Below, piece by piece: positions 10,739 to 18,366 of a stretch of DNA of 64,000 nt; position 1 is the first letter of the stretch; each line of letters opens with the position of its first letter. The stretch is from Pedobacter quisquiliarum (GTDB taxonomy: Bacteria > Bacteroidota > Bacteroidia > Sphingobacteriales > Sphingobacteriaceae). The stretch covers positions 1 to 64,000 of the forward strand of contig NZ_BMIL01000007.1 in the NCBI RefSeq assembly GCF_014642175.1, given 5' to 3'. The translations under genes and the position numbers were made by a program. The notes below the pieces were generated by a model. The model was not told where the DNA came from. It did no database searches and was given only the letters and a program-made list of their open reading frames with translations.

Positions 10739-11134
10739 ATGCAGCTAATAAAAGAATTGAAGTACCAGGCATGGGCAATTGCCTGGACACTTCTTATTTT
10801 AATTATATGCTGTATGCGTACAGATGGCGCGACAAACAGCGGCTTTTTCTTTGTCGGATTTGATAAGCTGGTACACCTGGGCGTTTTCTATGTACTAACG
10901 GTGCTGATGTTTTATGGGAAAATTAACTATCAGCATAACTACCGCTTTCGCTCACTGACCATCTTTAAAATTATACTAATTACCGGATTTATTGGCGCCG
11001 GAATTGAGGTACTACAAGCAACGTTCTTTACCTACCGCTCGGCAGAATGGTGGGATTTTGGTTGCGATATGATTGGCGTATTTATGGGCGTATTCAGCTA
11101 TGTCCTTCTACATAAAATGGATTATGAAAAATAG
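10739..11134 (+). CDS. VanZ-like small membrane protein
   Basis: This 131-residue protein has about four predicted membrane helices (AWAIAWTLLILIICC; LVHLGVFYVLTVLMFY; IFKIILITGFIGAGIEVLQ; DMIGVFMGVFSYVLL). The DKLVHLGVFYVL and GAGIEVLQATFFTYRSAEWWDF patterns are typical of the VanZ-like family, whose founding member lowers teicoplanin susceptibility. The role of chromosomal stand-alone members is unknown, and no resistance function should be assumed. It is translated just after gcvH (3-base gap) and its end overlaps the start of a tiny lipoprotein gene. Confidence 0.75.
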   Translation: MQLIKELKYQAWAIAWTLLILIICCMRTDGATNSGFFFVGFDKLVHLGVFYVLTVLMFYGKINYQHNYRFRSLTIFKIILITGFIGAGIEVLQATFFTYRSAEWWDFGCDMIGVFMGVFSYVLLHKMDYEK

Positions 11135-11258
11135 CTTAAAAGTCTTCCTTGCGGTATGTTTGTTAAGTAGTTTAACGGCATGCAGCATTTTTAAATCCGG
11201 ATGTGACTGCCCTAAAGTGAGCAGCAGTAAAGTTAAGGCGCATTCGACGCTTAGCTAA
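11124..11258 (+). CDS. very small predicted lipoprotein (44 residues)
   Basis: The ATG at 11124 lies inside the last codons of the VanZ-like gene (11-base overlap, different frame). It encodes MKNSLKVFLAVCLLSSLTAC, a signal peptide ending in a clear lipobox (LTAC, Cys20), and then a mature part of only ~25 residues with a CDCP motif. It would be lipidated and anchored in a membrane. I do not recognise a family with a known function. The overlap suggests translational coupling to the VanZ-like gene. An in-frame start further upstream at 11073 is less likely because it would bury the signal peptide. Confidence 0.6.
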   Translation: MKNSLKVFLAVCLLSSLTACSIFKSGCDCPKVSSSKVKAHSTLS

Positions 11259-11272
11259 CCGTATTTATCTTC

Positions 11273-11304
11273 AGTGTGTTAACAGTGCTTGTTCACACAC
11301 TTTT
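11273..11304 (+). terminator. probable terminator of gcvH-vanZ-lipoprotein operon
   Basis: AGTGTGTTAAC (11273-11283) pairs with GTTCACACACT (11291-11301) with one mismatch around a 7-base loop, followed by TTTT. The T tract is short, so termination may be partial. Confidence 0.5.
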
Positions 11305-11321
11305 ACACATGGGGCATTTTC

Positions 11322-11351
11322 TTGGGCTGTGTATTTTAAATGTTACCTTTA
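11322..11351 (+). promoter_or_regulatory. probable promoter of the outer-membrane barrel gene
   Basis: TTG at 11322-11324, 19 bases, then TACCTTTA at 11344-11351 (one mismatch to TAnnTTTG). The start would be near 11358, giving a leader of about 65 bases before the ATG at 11423. Confidence 0.55.
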
Positions 11352-11422
11352 ATTTAATATCGTTTAGTAAACCTTAAAGGGTTTGTGTAGTCTTATTGGG
11401 GTACTTTTACAATAGGTCATAC

Positions 11423-14242
11423 ATGAAAACTTTTACGAAACCCTTTACACTATTTCTCTTTTTACTTATCGGCTTTTGTGCCCGGGCGCAGGACAAGATT
11501 GGTTCTGTTACCGGAAAGATTAGCAATGCCAAAGACCAGTCGGCCGTAGAATATGCTACAGTCGCTGTCAGAAGCCTCAAAGATTCAAGTGTGGTCGGCA
11601 CGACAACCACCAATGCACAAGGTGTATTTACTATCAAAAATCTTGCTCCAGGAGCATACCGTTTGTATGTTGCCTACCTTGGCTTAAAGAACACAAACAA
11701 AGAATTTACCGTAACACCGGCTGCCAGCAGTGTAAACATTGGTACGCTTGCCATGGCTGACGATGGTTTAAACCTAAACACCGTTGAGATTAAAGGCGAC
11801 GCGCCTCCGGTGATTGTGAAAAAGGATACACTGGAGTTTAATGCAAGCTCATTCAAAGTGCGGGAAAATGCCGTGGTTGAAGATGTGCTAAAAAAGGTTC
11901 CGGGTATGGAGGTGGACAAGGATGGATCTGTAAAAGCACAGGGTGAAAGAATCACCAGGGTTAAAGTTGATGGTAAGGAGTTCTTCGGAAATGATCCTTT
12001 ACTGGCAACTAAAAACCTGCCTGCGGATATGATTGATAAAATCCAGGTGATTGATCAACTGTCCGATCAGGCGCAGTTTACTGGCATCGATGATGGTAAC
12101 CGGGAGAAGATTATTAACATCACCACGAGAAAAGATAAAAAGAAAGGTTTCTTTGGAAATTCTACTGTAGGCTATGGTACGGATGACCGCTATGACGCGA
12201 ACATCAACGTGAACAAGTTTAATGGTGATCAGCAGATGTCAGTGGTTGCGCAGTTCAACAACGTCAACAAGCAGAGCTTCGGTGGCGGAGGTGGCGGCGG
12301 GTTTGGTGGCGGTGGCCGTGGTGGCATGATGGGTGGCGGTGGCGCTACTCAACAAGGTATTACCACAACCAATGCAGCTGGTTTTAACTTCGCAGACGTT
12401 TACAACAGCGGGAAAACCCAGTTTAACGGTAGCTATTTCTTTAACAATACTTCTTTGTTCAATGAACAGAACAGCTTCCGTCAGAACTTACTTGGGAACA
12501 CCGTTACAACTTTCGACGAAGATCTGAGAAGCACAACGGAACGTTTAAATCACCGTTTGAACTTCTTGTTTGATACCCAGCTGGATTCTTTAACTTCAAT
12601 TCGTATTCAGCCGAACTTCAGTTACTCGAACACAGACCTGGTTCGTAGTAACGCTTACATCAACAACTATAACGAATACACAACTGTAGGTACGCAGAAC
12701 TTTGAGAACAAAGGCACCACGCCATCCTTGTCGAATAACTTACTATTGAGAAGGAAGTTTATGCGTCCGGGAAGAACATTATCCCTGAACGTAAACACAA
12801 ATATTAACAATAGCGACTCAGAAAACTACAACAGAATAGAAAACAACACAACTAATGTGACTGGTACTTCCCAGGAGTTTACCAACCAGTTTAACGATCA
12901 GGATGGAAAATCTTTTGGTAATACCTCAAGGTTAGTTTACACGGAGCCGCTTTCTAAGACAATGAGCCTGGAGCTGAACTACGAGAACCGTTACAATTAC
13001 GATAACTCCGAACGACTGACTTACAACTTCAACGACGTTACATCGAAGTACGACCTAATAGATCCAACATACACCAATGCTTATGAGAATACCACATTCA
13101 CCAACGCATTGGGCTTTAGTTTCAATCAGAACGCTAAAAAGTACACCTGGAATGCGGGCTTAGCGGTACAGAACACCGACCGTAAGAACGAGAACTTAAG
13201 CACAGGAAACATCATCAACCAGAACTTCTATAACCTGACACCAAGTGCGCAGTTCCGCTATACTTTCAGCAACAGTAAGCGTCTACGCCTGAACTATCGC
13301 GGTAGAACACAACAGCCATCGATCTCACAAATCCAACCGGTACTTGATAACTCCAACACGCAGACCATTGCGATCGGTAACCCCGAGTTGAAGCCATCAT
13401 TTACCAACAACCTGAGTATTTTCTATAACAACTTCGACTTTAAGAACTACCGTTCATTGTTTGTCTTCGCAAACATCAACCAGACGGTAAATGCTTTTGG
13501 TAACAACAGCTCAATCATCACAGATGAAAACGATGAGAACTTCGGTAAGATTGCTGTACGTCCGATTAACGTGGACGGCGTGTACCAGGGGAATGTGTTT
13601 GGTAGCGTAGGCTTACCGATCATCCCTGGAAACAAGCTGAACCTGAACATCAACCTTGGGGGATCTTACGCAAGAGGCGTGAACATCACCCGTGGACTGG
13701 AAAACGTGACCAATGATGTAAGTTTAACCAACGGCTATAAAGTGGTTGCAACTTTTGACAAGTTCGACTTCACTGCTGGCATTAATGGTTCCCTGAACCG
13801 TGCAACTTACTCGGCGCAGCCAGCTCAGAACACCACTTACTATACTTTGAACCCTACATTGGACATCAGTTATGTGTTCCCTGGTAATATCCGCCTTGCG
13901 GCAGATGTAGATTACTTCCAGAATACCGGTCGTGGTGAAGCATTTGACACCAAGTTTACCTTACTGAATGGCTATGTAAGCAAGCAGTTCTTCAAGAACC
14001 GCGGTACTTTCAAACTTGCCGTTAATGACGCATTGAACCAGAACAAAGGAATCCTTAGAACCAGTAACGACAACACCATTACGGATCTAAACTTCAATGT
14101 ACTAAAGAGATACTACATGGTTTCCTTCACCTACTCGCTAAATAGAATGGGCGGAAAGAACATGGACGCGAACATGGAAGGCCAGGGCAGACGAGGTCCA
14201 GGCATGGGCGGTCCAGGTGGCGGCGGCAGAACGCGCATGTAA
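11423..14242 (+). CDS. TonB-receptor-like outer-membrane beta-barrel protein
   Basis: The ATG at 11423 begins a signal peptide (MKTFTKPFTLFLFLLIGFCA, then RAQ); an in-frame TTG nine codons upstream lacks support. The mature 939-residue protein has a carboxypeptidase-regulatory-like domain (~27-105: GSVTGKISNAKDQSAVEYAT), then a plug-like segment (VVEDVLKKVPGMEVDKDGSV, RVKVDGKEFFGNDP) and a long barrel rich in Asn and aromatic residues. This is the outer membrane beta-barrel family common in Bacteroidota; its substrate is unknown. A Gly-rich loop lies near residues 290-310, and the chain ends in a Gly/Arg-rich tail (GPGMGGPGGGGRTRM) beyond the last barrel strand. It is monocistronic, with its own promoter and terminator. 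Confidence 0.82.
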   Translation: MKTFTKPFTLFLFLLIGFCARAQDKIGSVTGKISNAKDQSAVEYATVAVRSLKDSSVVGTTTTNAQGVFTIKNLAPGAYRLYVAYLGLKNTNKEFTVTPAASSVNIGTLAMADDGLNLNTVEIKGDAPPVIVKKDTLEFNASSFKVRENAVVEDVLKKVPGMEVDKDGSVKAQGERITRVKVDGKEFFGNDPLLATKNLPADMIDKIQVIDQLSDQAQFTGIDDGNREKIINITTRKDKKKGFFGNSTVGYGTDDRYDANINVNKFNGDQQMSVVAQFNNVNKQSFGGGGGGGFGGGGRGGMMGGGGATQQGITTTNAAGFNFADVYNSGKTQFNGSYFFNNTSLFNEQNSFRQNLLGNTVTTFDEDLRSTTERLNHRLNFLFDTQLDSLTSIRIQPNFSYSNTDLVRSNAYINNYNEYTTVGTQNFENKGTTPSLSNNLLLRRKFMRPGRTLSLNVNTNINNSDSENYNRIENNTTNVTGTSQEFTNQFNDQDGKSFGNTSRLVYTEPLSKTMSLELNYENRYNYDNSERLTYNFNDVTSKYDLIDPTYTNAYENTTFTNALGFSFNQNAKKYTWNAGLAVQNTDRKNENLSTGNIINQNFYNLTPSAQFRYTFSNSKRLRLNYRGRTQQPSISQIQPVLDNSNTQTIAIGNPELKPSFTNNLSIFYNNFDFKNYRSLFVFANINQTVNAFGNNSSIITDENDENFGKIAVRPINVDGVYQGNVFGSVGLPIIPGNKLNLNINLGGSYARGVNITRGLENVTNDVSLTNGYKVVATFDKFDFTAGINGSLNRATYSAQPAQNTTYYTLNPTLDISYVFPGNIRLAADVDYFQNTGRGEAFDTKFTLLNGYVSKQFFKNRGTFKLAVNDALNQNKGILRTSNDNTITDLNFNVLKRYYMVSFTYSLNRMGGKNMDANMEGQGRRGPGMGGPGGGGRTRM

Positions 14243-14260
14243 TCAGCGTACATTATCTTA

Positions 14261-14289
14261 GCAAAAAGCCACTTTCAGTGGCTTTTTGC
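14261..14289 (+). terminator. terminator after the barrel protein gene
   Basis: GCAAAAAGCCACT (14261-14273) pairs perfectly with AGTGGCTTTTTGC (14277-14289) over a 3-base loop. The A-rich and T-rich arms make it usable in either direction; here it ends the upstream gene. Confidence 0.85.
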
Positions 14290-14389
14290 GTTTATACAAG
14301 TTTTGTAATATTCATGGTAGCAGGGCAAATCAAAGGGCTTTATTTGGAATTATTATAGATAAAGGCTAAATTGCCCACTAATTCACGAT

Positions 14390-14605
14390 ATGAAACTGTC
14401 ACAATTAACTCCAGGACAAAGCGGTACAATAGTAGAATTTACGGATCTTGAAATGTCTGTAAAACTGATAGAGATGGGCTGCCTTCCGGGAGAAGTTGTA
14501 GAAGTTGAACGCATTGCGCCACTTGGCGATCCTATTGCGATCCGCGTTGCAGGATATCAGCTATGTTTACGTAAAACTGAAGCTTCAGTTATTATAATCG
14601 AATAG
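14390..14605 (+). CDS. feoA: ferrous iron transport protein A
   Basis: FeoA is a small SH3-like cytoplasmic protein that assists the FeoB ferrous iron transporter. The 71-residue length and the motifs LTPGQSGTIVEF, RLIEMGCLPGEVV-like (KLIEMGCLPGEVVEVERIAP) and GDPIAIRVAGYQLCLRK are typical. It is 4 bases upstream of feoB. The leader carries a weak TTTG (14343-14346) and TAAATTG (14367-14373) pair spaced 20 bases, which may be the promoter. Confidence 0.93.
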   Translation: MKLSQLTPGQSGTIVEFTDLEMSVKLIEMGCLPGEVVEVERIAPLGDPIAIRVAGYQLCLRKTEASVIIIE

Positions 14606-14609
14606 AATC

Positions 14610-16721
14610 TTGACGTCCACTATTAAAATTGCCTTAGTTGGTAATCCTAATACGGGAAAATCAACGTTATTTAACATACTTACTGGTTTAAACCAGAAAA
14701 TTGGAAACTTCCCAGGGATAACTGTAGATAAGAAACTTGGCTACTGTAAGCTTCCAGGTGGCCGTCAGGCCGAAATCATTGATCTTCCGGGAACGTACAG
14801 CCTTTATCCGAAGAGCCGCGATGAGCGTATTGCTTTTCAGGTGCTGGCCGATAGCACAAATCCAAGTTACCCGGACCTTGTTGTCGTAATTGCCGACGCC
14901 ACGAACCTTCGTAGAAACCTCCTGCTGTATACGCAGGTCGCCGATCTGGGCCTGCCGGTGTTGCTTGCCTTGAACATGACCGACATGGCCAAAAAGGAGG
15001 GTATCGACATCAATGTTGATAAGCTTTCCGAGCGCCTTGGCGTTCAGGTGGTGCCAATCTCTGCCAGAAGCAATCAAGGTATTGACAAGCTGAAGGCTGC
15101 CATCGTGAACACCACCATGGCTACCCAGTTACCCGGTGCTGATATGGATCACCTTGCGCCGGGTGCATTGCAGCACACCCGTGAGTTACTGCAAACCGAC
15201 CATACCTACCTTTGCCTGCAGGTCTTGCACCAGCACGAACACCTTGGCAGATACACGGAACTGGAGCATGAAGCACTGGAGGAAATCAAGCGCATAAACA
15301 ACTTTGACGTAAGCAAACTGCAAGCTGCAGAAACCATCGCCCGGTACCGTTACCTGAGCAGTGTCTTGAGCGGCGTAGTGGTAGACACTGGCGCAAAGCG
15401 GAAGTTCGCTTTCAGCGATAAGATTGATGCCGTGCTAACGAACAGGTTCTGGGGCTTCATCATCTTTTTCCTGATCCTATTCTTCATTTTCAACGCGATA
15501 TTTTCCTGGTCTACCTTCCCGATGGACCTCATTGAAGGGGGATTCGGCTGGCTGACCGAGTATGGTCATGAACACCTGCCGGAAGGTCTGCTTACAGACC
15601 TTTTCCTTGACGGCATTCTGGCTGGTCTGGGCGGTATCGTCATCTTTATCCCGCAGATTGCCATCCTATTTGCCTTTATCTCCATACTTGAGGATACCGG
15701 ATATATGGCCAGGGTGACTTTCATGATGGATAAAATCATGCGGAAGTTCGGTCTTAGCGGTAAATCCGTGGTGCCTATGATTGGCAGTTTAGCCTGTGCG
15801 GTACCATCAATCATGAGCGCCAGGAACATCGAAAACTGGAAAGACAGGATTATTACCATCATGGTTTCGCCACTGGTGAGCTGTTCTGCACGTTTACCGG
15901 TATACACATTACTCATCTCCCTCATCATACCAGAGAAGATGCTTTTTGGCTTCATCAACCTGCAGGGTTTAACCCTGATGGGCATGTACCTGATCAGCAT
16001 TATTGCGGCAATCCTTGTGGCCTGGGTAATGAAAATCATCATTAAAGCCAAAGAGAAATCATACTTCATCATGGAGCTGCCGGTTTACCGGATGCCAAGG
16101 TGGAAGAACGTGATCTTCACGATGTATGAGAAATCACGGACCTTCGTGTTCGAAGCGGGTAAGGTCATCATTGCGATATCTATTGTATTATGGGTGCTTG
16201 CTACCTACGGTCCGCCGGAACGGTTTGCGGCCATCGACCGTAAATACGAGCAGATCGAAGCGCAGAAGATCGAGACGGAGATTGCGACTTTAGAGCGAGA
16301 TCGCTCTGCGGAAAAGCTGGAGAACTCCTATGCAGGCATTTTAGGCCACGTACTGGAACCCATGATTAAACCACTAGGCTTCGACTGGAAGATCGGCATT
16401 GCGCTGGTAACCTCCTTCGCTGCGCGTGAAGCCTTTGTTGGCACCATGGCCACCATTTACAGTGTAGAAGGTGGGGAAGAGGGCACAACCATCCGCAACA
16501 AGATGCTTGCTGCACGTAACCCAGATACCGGCTTACCGGTGTTCACCTTTGCTACAGGGTTTTCCCTGATGCTGTTCTACGCCTTCGCCATGCAGTGTAT
16601 GAGTACGGTCGCCGTGGTTTTCCGTGAAACGAAAACCTGGAAATGGCCAATCATCCAGATCATCTACATGACTGCGCTGGCCTATGTCGCGAGCTTAATT
16701 GCATACCAGTTGCTGAAGTAA
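14610..16721 (+). CDS. feoB: ferrous iron transporter FeoB
   Basis: FeoB is the inner-membrane Fe(II) permease with a cytoplasmic G-protein domain. The 703-residue length fits. The G1 loop GNPNTGKSTLFN (~11-22), the switch region NFPGITVDKKLG, G3 DLPGTYSLYP and G4 NMTD are present, followed by the gate regions with membrane helices from ~270 onward (VPMIGSLACAVPSIMSARNI, MVSPLVSCSARLPVYTLL). These two gate motifs contain conserved cysteines. The start is TTG at 14610, directly after feoA, since no ATG precedes the G1 motif. FeoC is not seen nearby. Confidence 0.95.
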   Translation: MTSTIKIALVGNPNTGKSTLFNILTGLNQKIGNFPGITVDKKLGYCKLPGGRQAEIIDLPGTYSLYPKSRDERIAFQVLADSTNPSYPDLVVVIADATNLRRNLLLYTQVADLGLPVLLALNMTDMAKKEGIDINVDKLSERLGVQVVPISARSNQGIDKLKAAIVNTTMATQLPGADMDHLAPGALQHTRELLQTDHTYLCLQVLHQHEHLGRYTELEHEALEEIKRINNFDVSKLQAAETIARYRYLSSVLSGVVVDTGAKRKFAFSDKIDAVLTNRFWGFIIFFLILFFIFNAIFSWSTFPMDLIEGGFGWLTEYGHEHLPEGLLTDLFLDGILAGLGGIVIFIPQIAILFAFISILEDTGYMARVTFMMDKIMRKFGLSGKSVVPMIGSLACAVPSIMSARNIENWKDRIITIMVSPLVSCSARLPVYTLLISLIIPEKMLFGFINLQGLTLMGMYLISIIAAILVAWVMKIIIKAKEKSYFIMELPVYRMPRWKNVIFTMYEKSRTFVFEAGKVIIAISIVLWVLATYGPPERFAAIDRKYEQIEAQKIETEIATLERDRSAEKLENSYAGILGHVLEPMIKPLGFDWKIGIALVTSFAAREAFVGTMATIYSVEGGEEGTTIRNKMLAARNPDTGLPVFTFATGFSLMLFYAFAMQCMSTVAVVFRETKTWKWPIIQIIYMTALAYVASLIAYQLLK

Positions 16722-16757
16722 CCAAACCTGCAGTAAAATCAAGAGAAAGGAAGAAGC

Positions 16758-17375
16758 ATGGCAGATAAGGTTGAGGTATTAGCACGGTACATGCCGCCAA
16801 CGGCCGCGCCGATTATTGCCAAGTGGATCGACTATTTCCAATGTGAGTTCAAAATCTCCAAGACACGCAGCACGAAACTTGGCGATTACCGCCATCCATT
16901 CAAAGAAGCAGGGCACAAGATTTCGGTGAACAATAACCTGAATGCTTACGCCTTTCTCGTTACCACTGTCCATGAGTTTGCGCACCTGGTGACCTGGAAT
17001 GATCATAATAATAAGGTTAAACCTCACGGACTGGAGTGGAAACGCAACTTTCAAAAGATGATGAGTCCCTTTCTGGAAAGTAAACTCTTTCCTCAGGATA
17101 TTCAAGTCGCTATTACAAACTACCTGCAAAACCCTGCGGCTTCCAGCTGTACAGACTTAAACCTCTCCAGAGCGCTGCGCGCGTATGATATGCCGCACAA
17201 GTATGTACGCCTGGAGGAAATTCCCCAAGACACGGTCTTCACCATCAAAGATGGCCGTAAATTTAAAAAAGGAATGCGCCTTAGAAAGCGCTTCAGATGT
17301 GTACAGTTAAGCAATGGACATGTCTACCTGTTCAACCCGCTGGCGGAAGTTGAACTACTGCCAGAAGGCACATAA
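16758..17375 (+). CDS. SprT-like domain protein (putative zinc metallopeptidase)
   Basis: This 205-residue cytoplasmic protein carries a metallopeptidase motif HEFAH (H72, E73, H76) with a likely third zinc ligand at H90 (KPHGLEW). That arrangement, TVHEFAHLVTW followed by HGxEW, is the SprT/SPRTN-like signature. Eukaryotic SPRTN cuts DNA-protein crosslinks; the role of bacterial SprT-like proteins is poorly known, so function is left open. It begins 36 bases after feoB, on the same strand, and its last 52 bases overlap the 3' end of the convergent lipoprotein gene. Confidence 0.8.
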   Translation: MADKVEVLARYMPPTAAPIIAKWIDYFQCEFKISKTRSTKLGDYRHPFKEAGHKISVNNNLNAYAFLVTTVHEFAHLVTWNDHNNKVKPHGLEWKRNFQKMMSPFLESKLFPQDIQVAITNYLQNPAASSCTDLNLSRALRAYDMPHKYVRLEEIPQDTVFTIKDGRKFKKGMRLRKRFRCVQLSNGHVYLFNPLAEVELLPEGT

Positions 17376-18136
17376 ACCGCCTGCATGTCCTCCACTTTCC
17401 AGTTGAAGTTGATCTTGCTGTTCTTGAAATGCAAAGGGTCACGCATTAAGCTATCCACAAAAGCATCCGCGGTTTGCAGTGCCACCTGTGCGGTATAGCC
17501 GTTAGGATTCACGCTCTTCAAAGTAATAAAGTTAGCGTCCGGAAAGCGGGTAATCTTGTCGAATACCAACTCAAAATCATTCCTGCGCTGCAGCGCATCC
17601 ATTAGCCGGGTTACGGAAGCTTTGTAATCTTCCGAAGGGCCAGCTTTCTGGGGTTGAAAAGCAGCAGTGCTTAGCTCGGTCTCGCTATTCGCAACCTTAC
17701 TTTCGCTTTTAAAAACCGTGTAGTTCCGCAGATAGGTCCTGCTTTCCTCGTACGACTTCTCATTGCCCTCAACATCTTGCGTACTTGCAGTAACCAGTAT
17801 CAAACTATCGTTTCTGAAATAATAGCGCTTGCTGGATTCCGCCATGGCGGGCAAGGTCTGCTGATGTGCCACGAGCACCTGATCCCCATGATCATTGAAG
17901 TAGTGCTCTACAAAGAAATTCTCCTGTCCGCGGCTATAAACCAGGCTGGACAACTTCTTCAGGTTAGCTTTTGAATGTTCAATATCTTCTGCAAATGCAA
18001 TTACAGCTTTCTCATCCAGCGCTGTCGCGGAGGATTGATTGATGATCCCGGCTTGTGGATGCTTGGGTTGCTGCTGGCAGCTGCAAAAAATTAAAAGCAG
18101 TCCAACTGCGCTGTAAAGATTTTTTTTGAAGCTCAT
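17324..18136 (-). CDS. putative lipoprotein of unknown function
   Basis: The 270-residue product starts with MSFKKNLYSAVGLLLIFCSC, a lipoprotein signal with Cys20 as the likely lipidation site, followed by a Gln/Pro-rich linker. The mature part is hydrophilic, mixed alpha/beta, with no motif I recognise. The 3' end runs 52 bases into the SprT-like gene on the other strand. No terminator is visible at that junction. Upstream lies the ~36-bp repeat array at 18227-18366. Confidence 0.7.
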   Translation of the reverse strand: MSFKKNLYSAVGLLLIFCSCQQQPKHPQAGIINQSSATALDEKAVIAFAEDIEHSKANLKKLSSLVYSRGQENFFVEHYFNDHGDQVLVAHQQTLPAMAESSKRYYFRNDSLILVTASTQDVEGNEKSYEESRTYLRNYTVFKSESKVANSETELSTAAFQPQKAGPSEDYKASVTRLMDALQRRNDFELVFDKITRFPDANFITLKSVNPNGYTAQVALQTADAFVDSLMRDPLHFKNSKINFNWKVEDMQAVYVPSGSSSTSASGLNR

Positions 18137-18226
18137 ATATAATTCAAAGTGTCTAATTAAAAAAGGGGTTCATAAAGGTGTAAGCATAGCATCGTGCTAA
18201 CACATACTAATACAACACATGCTAAA

Positions 18227-18366
18227 ACAACGCTTTCCCATGCTACTTGCAGGCATTACTCGCTACGCTTTCCCATGCTACCTGCTAAGCTCTACCCGCT
18301 ACGCTTTACGCATTCTACTTACTACGTTTACCCGCTACGCCTTCCTATGCTACCCGTTACGCTTTA
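18227..18366. repeat. degenerate ~36-bp tandem repeat array (about 4 copies)
   Basis: A block centred on CGCTTTCCCATGCTAC recurs at 18231, 18266, 18302 (degenerate) and 18338 (degenerate), i.e. steps of 35, 36 and 36, then a partial copy at 18360. Within the period, ~12-base pieces such as CCCGCTACGC and TGCTACC recur. The array fills the gap between the lipoprotein gene and lutB and includes the last few codons of lutB. No gene in it is convincing on either strand. Confidence 0.7.

Noticed and set aside
11396..11422. TTG start nine codons upstream of the first barrel protein
   Set aside because: It adds polar residues before a clean signal peptide beginning at ATG 11423.
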